A stretch of DNA of 64,000 nt from Parabacteroides faecis (GTDB lineage: Bacteria > Bacteroidota > Bacteroidia > Bacteroidales > Tannerellaceae). Shown here piece after piece: positions 59,141 through 64,000 of this stretch. How positions within the stretch are numbered: the first letter of the stretch is position 1; the number at the start of each line of letters is the position of its first letter. The notes below the pieces were generated by a model. It made no database searches and was not told where the DNA came from. It was given only the letters and a program-made list of their open reading frames with translations. Made by a program: the position numbers and the translations under genes. The DNA lies in the NCBI RefSeq assembly GCF_014647375.1, contig NZ_BMPB01000006.1, forward strand, positions 186,001 through 250,000. Direction: 5' to 3'.

Positions 59141-62100
59141 TTATTTGTAATCCTGCCAGTCTTTGATCTGGATATCTTTTACATCCATTGTGCAGAATGC
59201 TTCGATAAATGCACTAGCCAGACGAGCGTTGGTGATCAATGGGATATTATGATCGATCGCTGCACGGCGGATCTTGTAACCGTTGGTCAGCTCGCGTTTG
59301 CTATGATCTTTCGGGATGTTGACAACCAGTTCGAATACATGGTTGCTGAACATATCCATGATATTCAGGTCGCCCTGTTCATCCGGCCAGCATACGGCTG
59401 TCGCTTCAATTCCGTTTTCATTCAGGAATTTAGCGGTTCCGGCTGTACCGTAGATCTTATAACCCTTGTCATTCAGTAAACGGCAGGGCTCCAGCAAATC
59501 GACTTTGCTTTTGGCTGCACCTGAAGAAACCAGGACATTCTTTTTCGGAATATTATTACCTACAGCGATCATGGCAGAAAGCAAAGCTTCGTTGAAATCG
59601 TCGCCGATACAACCTACTTCACCGGTAGAGCTCATATCCACACCCAGTACAGGGTCAGCTTTGTGCAGACGGGCGAATGAGAACTGAGACGCTTTTACAC
59701 CGATCCAGTCGATGTCGAAAGCACTCTTATCCGGTTTTGTATAAGGAGCATCCAGCATGATGCGTGTTGCCGTTTCGATGAAGTTACGTTTCAGCACTTT
59801 TGAAACGAACGGGAAGCTACGTGAAGCACGCAGGTTACATTCGATAACTTTCACGTCGTTGTTCTTTGCCAGGAACTGGATATTGAACGGTCCGCTGATG
59901 TTCAACTCTTTAGCGATCATCTTGCTGACCTTCTTGATACGGCGTGCCGTTTCGAAGTAAATTTTCTGAGCCGGGAATACCAGTGTAGCGTCACCGGAGT
60001 GAACTCCGGCAAACTCGATATGTTCGGAGATTGCATATTCTACCACTTCACCGTTCATGGCTACTGCGTCAAACTCGATTTCTTTTGCTCCCTGCAGGAA
60101 TTCGGATACGACAACCGGGTATTCTTTAGATACCTTAGCAGCCAGGTTCAGGAACTCAATCATCTGCTCCTTGTTGTGGCAAACGTTCATCGCAGCACCG
60201 GAAAGTACATAAGATGGACGGATCAGGATCGGGAAGCCCACCTTTTCGATGAAAGCATCGATTTCTTCCATACTGGTCAACTCTGCCCAAGCTGGCTGGT
60301 CGATGCCTAGTGTATCCAACATGGCTGAGAACTTATGGCGGTTTTCAGCGCGGTCGATTGACAGCGGAGAAGTACCCAGTACCGGTACATTCTGACGATA
60401 CAGCTTCATTGCCAGGTTGTTCGGAATCTGTCCACCTACGGATACCACTACGCCTTTCGGCAATTCCAGGTCGATCACGTCGAGTACACGTTCGAAAGAA
60501 AGTTCATCGAAGTACAGACGGTCGCACATATCGTAGTCGGTAGAAACCGTTTCCGGGTTGTAGTTGATCATGATCGATTTGTAACCCAGCTTACGAGCAG
60601 TCTGTGCCGCATTTACCGAACACCAGTCGAACTCAACCGAAGAACCGATGCGGTAAGCACCCGATCCCAGGATCACCACGCTCTTGTCGTTCTTGTAGTA
60701 AGGGATATCATGTTCGCTACCGTCGTATGTCATATACAGGTAGTTAGTCAGTTCCGGATGTTCGGAAGCGATTGTGTTGATACGTTTTACGCTCGGCAGG
60801 ATACCCATTTTCTTACGCAGGTTACGTACACGGATATTTTCTTTCTCCATATTGCCTTCCGGATCTTCTACATAACGTGCAATCTGGAAGTCGGAGAAGC
60901 CCAGGCGTTTGGCTTCTTTCAGAACATCTTCGGGCAGATCTTCGATCTTATTATATTGAGATAATACTTTCGTATAGTCTACGATATTCTTCAGTTTTTC
61001 GAGGAACCACGGAGTGATCTTTGACAGTTCGTGGATGCGTTCTACCGTATAGCCTTCTTCAAGTGCTTTTGCGACAGCGAAGATACGCAGGTCGGTCGGG
61101 TTAGCCAATGCATCGTCCAGGTTGTCGAATTCCACGTCGTTGTTTCCAACGAAACCGTGCATACCCTGTCCGATCATACGCAGACCTTTCTGCATGATCT
61201 CTTCGAAGCTCTTACCGATCGACATGATCTCGCCGACAGATTTCATGCTTGAACCGATCAGGCGGCTTACACCGACAAATTTAGTCAAGTCCCAACGCGG
61301 GATCTTCACGATCATATAGTCAACTTCCGGAGCTTTATAGGCTGAGTTCGGAGTTCCCATTTCACCGATTTCATCCAGGCTGTAACCCAGTGCCAGTTTG
61401 GCTGCCACAAAAGCCAGAGGATAACCGCTAGCTTTGGATGCCAGTGCGGAAGAACGGCTCAGACGGGCATTTACTTCGATCACGCGGTAATCGCAAGTAT
61501 CAGAATTGAATGCATATTGGATGTTACATTCGCCTACGATACCCAGGTGGCGGATTGTCTTGGTCGACAATTCTTTCAGCAGGTCCAGTTCTTTGTCTGT
61601 CAATGAACAGGTAGGAGCAACCACGATACTTTCACCGGTATGTACGCCCAGCGGGTCTACATTTTCCATGCTTACAACGGTGAAGCAATGGTCGTTTTTA
61701 TCGCGGATTACCTCGAATTCAATTTCTTTCCAGCCTTTCAGCGATTCTTCCACCAGGATCTGTGTAGAGTAAGCGAAAGCGCTTTCTGCCAGAGTACGCA
61801 GTTCTGCTTCGTCTTTGCAGATACCGCTACCCATACCGCCCAGTGCATAAGCGGAACGGATCATTACCGGGAAACCGATCTTGTAGGCCGCTTTTACTGC
61901 ATCGTCCATCGTTTCCACAGCCTGGCTTACCGGAGTTTTTACGTCGATTTCATTTAATTTCTTTACAAACAGGTCGCGGTCTTCTGTGTACATGATCGCT
62001 TCAACAGAAGTACCCAGTACCTTTACGCCATATTTGGCAAGTGTGCCGCTGGTGTATAACTGAGTTCCGCAGTTCAGGGCAGTCTGGCCACCAAAAGCCA

Positions 62101-62359
62101 GCAGGATTCCGTCCGGTTGTTCTTTTTTGATCACTTCTTCAACAAAATACGGTGTGATAGGCAGGAAATAAACCTTGTCTGCTACCCCTTCTGATGTTTG
62201 AATAGTTGCAATGTTCGGATTCAGCAATACGGTACTGATACCTTCTTCTTTCAGTGCCTTTAATGCTTGTGAACCGGAGTAGTCAAACTCGCCGGCCTGT
62301 CCGATCTTCAGGGCACCCGAGCCCAGAACAATCACCTTTTTGATTCCAATCTTCGACAT
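59141..62359 (-). CDS. carB: carbamoyl-phosphate synthase large subunit
   Basis: 1072 residues, normal length. It opens 'IKKVIVLGSGALKIGQAGEF' and shows the two ATP-grasp halves: 'AYALGGMGSGICKDEAELRT' and, in the second half, 'RPSYVLSGAAMNVCHNKEQM' after 'VVILGSGAYRIGSSVEFDWC'. A C-terminal MGS-type allosteric domain ends near 'HNIPLITNARLASAF'. It makes carbamoyl phosphate for pyrimidines and arginine, using ammonia from CarA, which is not encoded next to it here. A leader-peptide/terminator arrangement precedes it (62435-62607). Confidence 0.97.
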   Translation of the reverse strand: MSKIGIKKVIVLGSGALKIGQAGEFDYSGSQALKALKEEGISTVLLNPNIATIQTSEGVADKVYFLPITPYFVEEVIKKEQPDGILLAFGGQTALNCGTQLYTSGTLAKYGVKVLGTSVEAIMYTEDRDLFVKKLNEIDVKTPVSQAVETMDDAVKAAYKIGFPVMIRSAYALGGMGSGICKDEAELRTLAESAFAYSTQILVEESLKGWKEIEFEVIRDKNDHCFTVVSMENVDPLGVHTGESIVVAPTCSLTDKELDLLKELSTKTIRHLGIVGECNIQYAFNSDTCDYRVIEVNARLSRSSALASKASGYPLAFVAAKLALGYSLDEIGEMGTPNSAYKAPEVDYMIVKIPRWDLTKFVGVSRLIGSSMKSVGEIMSIGKSFEEIMQKGLRMIGQGMHGFVGNNDVEFDNLDDALANPTDLRIFAVAKALEEGYTVERIHELSKITPWFLEKLKNIVDYTKVLSQYNKIEDLPEDVLKEAKRLGFSDFQIARYVEDPEGNMEKENIRVRNLRKKMGILPSVKRINTIASEHPELTNYLYMTYDGSEHDIPYYKNDKSVVILGSGAYRIGSSVEFDWCSVNAAQTARKLGYKSIMINYNPETVSTDYDMCDRLYFDELSFERVLDVIDLELPKGVVVSVGGQIPNNLAMKLYRQNVPVLGTSPLSIDRAENRHKFSAMLDTLGIDQPAWAELTSMEEIDAFIEKVGFPILIRPSYVLSGAAMNVCHNKEQMIEFLNLAAKVSKEYPVVVSEFLQGAKEIEFDAVAMNGEVVEYAISEHIEFAGVHSGDATLVFPAQKIYFETARRIKKVSKMIAKELNISGPFNIQFLAKNNDVKVIECNLRASRSFPFVSKVLKRNFIETATRIMLDAPYTKPDKSAFDIDWIGVKASQFSFARLHKADPVLGVDMSSTGEVGCIGDDFNEALLSAMIAVGNNIPKKNVLVSSGAAKSKVDLLEPCRLLNDKGYKIYGTAGTAKFLNENGIEATAVCWPDEQGDLNIMDMFSNHVFELVVNIPKDHSKRELTNGYKIRRAAIDHNIPLITNARLASAFIEAFCTMDVKDIQIKDWQDYK

Positions 62360-62434
62360 AGTAATTGGGTTGTTTTGTTTATTAATTTGATTTTATAGAA
62401 TATTATACCTTTAATAATCGCCGTTTCGGGACAC

Positions 62435-62468
62435 AAAAAAAATGCGTTAGTAAAAATAACCAACGCAT
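62435..62468 (-). terminator. intrinsic terminator (possible attenuator) upstream of carB
   Basis: Minus strand: ATGCGTT and AACGCAT pair, with a short inner extension and an A/T loop, followed by eight T. The stem begins directly after the leader ORF stop codon. Confidence 0.75.
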
Positions 62469-62469
62469 C

Positions 62470-62574
62470 CTATATAAACAAATTATAATCCCGTAAATTA
62501 AAGAAATGAGCTTCAATGTCCGGCGTTGAACCGGAGATAAACATCGGATTACACTTTTGTACCTTATTTGTCAT
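62470..62574 (-). CDS. 34-residue leader peptide upstream of carB (candidate)
   Basis: ATG 62574 to TAG, beginning MTNKVQKCNP and ending RDYNLFI. A GAGGAAG run before the ATG and a TAnnTTTG promoter 26 bases upstream support expression. The last eleven codons are U-rich (TTC TTT AAT TTA ...), and the stop abuts the terminator stem. This is the layout of translation-coupled, UTP-sensitive attenuation as in enteric pyrBI. A hairpin TCCGG-TTCAACG-CCGGA (62519-62535) within it could act as a pause site. Whether it is translated is untested. Confidence 0.5.
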   Translation of the reverse strand: MTNKVQKCNPMFISGSTPDIEAHFFNLRDYNLFI

Positions 62575-62599
62575 GAAACTCTTCCTCACAAAATTTCGG

Positions 62600-62607
62600 C
62601 AAAGATA
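62600..62607 (-). promoter_or_regulatory. promoter of the carB leader
   Basis: Minus strand TATCTTTG (-7), with TTGC about 19 bases upstream (-33). No other TAnnTTTG is seen between the terminator and carB. Confidence 0.65.
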
Positions 62608-62653
62608 GGGGTTATAATTTTAATGTGCAATAAAAATGAAGGGAATCGTGGCT

Positions 62654-64000
62654 TTAAAATGACTGCTCCCGAAGAAGCTGATAGACTTCCTCTTTCATTT
62701 GTATGGTTGTTTTACTGTTCACTACCGGTTTTTTCGTCAATACGGAGTGGGCCGCCAGCCGTAATTTCTCCGGATGATAGTAATTGGTTTCTGCATACAA
62801 CTTAGTCAATCTGTAATAAGTCTCGATTTGTTCCGGGAGGATATGCAGGCATTGCAACAGATACTTCTCCGCCTGTTTGTACAGGCCGAGTTGCTGGTGG
62901 CTTTCTGCCAGGATATAATAGAATTCAGGATTGGCACTCAACCGGATTGCCCGGCGGCTCCAAACGATGGCATCCGAATATTGTCTGCACTGCAGAAAAC
63001 ACCTGGCCCCTTCCTGCAGGAATTCTATCTTATGCGAAAGATGTGGATAGAGACACATATATCCTTGTGCGGCTACTTTTTGCTCGTCTTTTTGTCCCAG
63101 TGTCCGTAAAGTTTTCCACTCTTTGTATGGCTCATAGTAACTTCGCTGTCCGAAGAACAGGATACAGGCGACTAATGCGGCAAAAGCTCCGATATGCGGA
63201 CAGTTTTTCGGTGAAGACTTTTGTATGCTCTCCGGTCGTGTGACGCACATCGCCGAGAAAAAGATGAGTAATATCCAGAACGACGGTAATTGTAACGGAT
63301 AAGAATACATGGAGAAGAGCGATAAAGCAAGGATCGCACCGGTAGCCCCGACTTGTTTGTTCTTTAATCCGTAATAAAGGCAGAACCCTATCCACAGGGC
63401 AAAAAGAAGCAACCCGGCGACTCCGAATTCAAGCCCCATCTGTAGATAGTCGTTATAGGCGAATTTGGGACAGCCGGCTGCTGCGAGTTCTGTATCCGAT
63501 GCTTTTCCCGATGCAAAATAATCAGCTTGTGTCTGGGCAAATAATGCCGGGAAGCCTCCCATGCCAGTCCCTGTAACGGGTTGGTTCAGGATCGCCTTGG
63601 TGGTTACGTTCCACATCAGCATCCGGTTGGCGGATTGGTCGGGATGAAAGATCCCACCCAGAGTAGGGAGTAATGAAATGATCAGAAACAGGATGACACA
63701 GCTGAAGATCACGCTCTTGTTATGCCTGATCACTCTCTTTTTCAATAATTCCCATCCCGATTTTCTAAGGAAGAAAACCCAGCAGCAGGAAGCTCCGGCT
63801 GCCAGCCATGCCGGTCGGCTCATTCCCCCCGGAAGGGCTATCATAATAATCGCTATGGCAAAGACCGCCAGATAGAAAACCATGGTTCTGGCCTCCCACC
63901 AGGCCATCTTGTCACAATTGCGGAATCGTAGAGCCAGGTTCAGGCAAACAGGTAAAATGATCGCCAGATATCCGGAGAAAGGAGTCGGGTTGAAAAGAAG
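62654..64000 (-). CDS. Wzy/O-antigen-ligase-like membrane protein with C-terminal TPR region, partial
   Basis: The frame stays open from 62654 to the window edge (at least 448 residues), so the N-terminus lies beyond 64000. Multiple membrane segments, with a periplasmic loop 'NRMLMWNVTTKAILNQPVTG' followed by 'GTGMGGFPALF' and 'FAYNDYLQMGLEFGVAGLLL', which is the Wzy_C/O-antigen-ligase signature. After the last helix there are TPR-like helices ('FYYILAESHQQLGLYKQAEK'). Such proteins polymerise or ligate surface polysaccharide or glycan units. Neighbouring glycan genes are not in view, so the exact substrate is unknown. Confidence 0.82.
   Translation of the reverse strand, partial: LLFNPTPFSGYLAIILPVCLNLALRFRNCDKMAWWEARTMVFYLAVFAIAIIMIALPGGMSRPAWLAAGASCCWVFFLRKSGWELLKKRVIRHNKSVIFSCVILFLIISLLPTLGGIFHPDQSANRMLMWNVTTKAILNQPVTGTGMGGFPALFAQTQADYFASGKASDTELAAAGCPKFAYNDYLQMGLEFGVAGLLLFALWIGFCLYYGLKNKQVGATGAILALSLFSMYSYPLQLPSFWILLIFFSAMCVTRPESIQKSSPKNCPHIGAFAALVACILFFGQRSYYEPYKEWKTLRTLGQKDEQKVAAQGYMCLYPHLSHKIEFLQEGARCFLQCRQYSDAIVWSRRAIRLSANPEFYYILAESHQQLGLYKQAEKYLLQCLHILPEQIETYYRLTKLYAETNYYHPEKLRLAAHSVLTKKPVVNSKTTIQMKEEVYQLLREQSF

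Noticed and set aside
62519-62535. T-arm-like hairpin TCCGG-TTCAACG-CCGGA suggesting a tRNA
   Set aside because: No acceptor, D or anticodon arm fits around it; it lies within the candidate carB leader ORF.

Overview
The window looks like chromosomal DNA of a gut Bacteroidales, most likely Parabacteroides or a close relative. The signs are TAnnTTTG promoter boxes, acidic surface-lipoprotein export signals after the lipobox cysteine, a hybrid two-component sensor with a beta-propeller periplasmic part, an hmu-type tetrapyrrole operon, BtuB/BtuG, and the atpD-C-(I)-B-E-F-H-A-G order. No phage, IS element, CRISPR array or rRNA/tRNA gene was recognised. Species assignment is inference. Layout: 1-2.7 kb holds the start of a large hybrid sensor kinase, divergent from a NupG-type permease. 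4.5-10.3 kb holds two tandem GLUG-repeat surface lipoproteins. 10.5-12.9 kb holds ornithine aminotransferase and arginase, the two steps from arginine to glutamate semialdehyde. 13-18.7 kb is a three-gene RND efflux operon read leftward. 18.9-20.8 kb has a DinD-family gene and a divergent AraC regulator. 20.9-29.7 kb is a leftward hmuR-Y-S-T-U-V operon (TonB receptor, HmuY lipoprotein, membrane-anchored CobN-like chelatase, and an ExbB/ExbD-like motor). 30.8-33.5 kb is nrdD-nrdG, the oxygen-sensitive ribonucleotide reductase and its activase. The most striking content runs from 29.8 to 54.5 kb: five cobalamin (B12) riboswitches, each with its own TAnnTTTG promoter. They head (1) the hmu operon, (2) a small Cys-rich protein plus a three-subunit acyl-CoA carboxylase, (3) a second Cys-rich protein plus an AspT-family transporter carrying an in-line frameshift, (4) a ThrE/YjjPB-family exporter, and (5) btuB-btuG-btuF. 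Relatives of the two exporter families are succinate exporters in other bacteria, and methylmalonyl-CoA mutase, which leads from succinate to propionate, needs B12. The set therefore reads like a B12-starvation regulon that both scavenges corrinoid and re-routes or exports succinate. Four of the five riboswitches carry a near-identical TTGACAG/CTGTCAA hairpin insert, and the same repeat family sits between atpA and atpG. The F-type ATP synthase operon (40.4-47.6 kb) lies inside this region. The right end holds a sulfide:quinone-oxidoreductase-like flavoprotein, a one-component propeller/LuxR regulator, carB preceded by what looks like a leader-peptide attenuator, and a Wzy/O-antigen-ligase-like membrane protein running off the edge. 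Limits: all calls come from reading sequence alone, with no database search or RNA folding.
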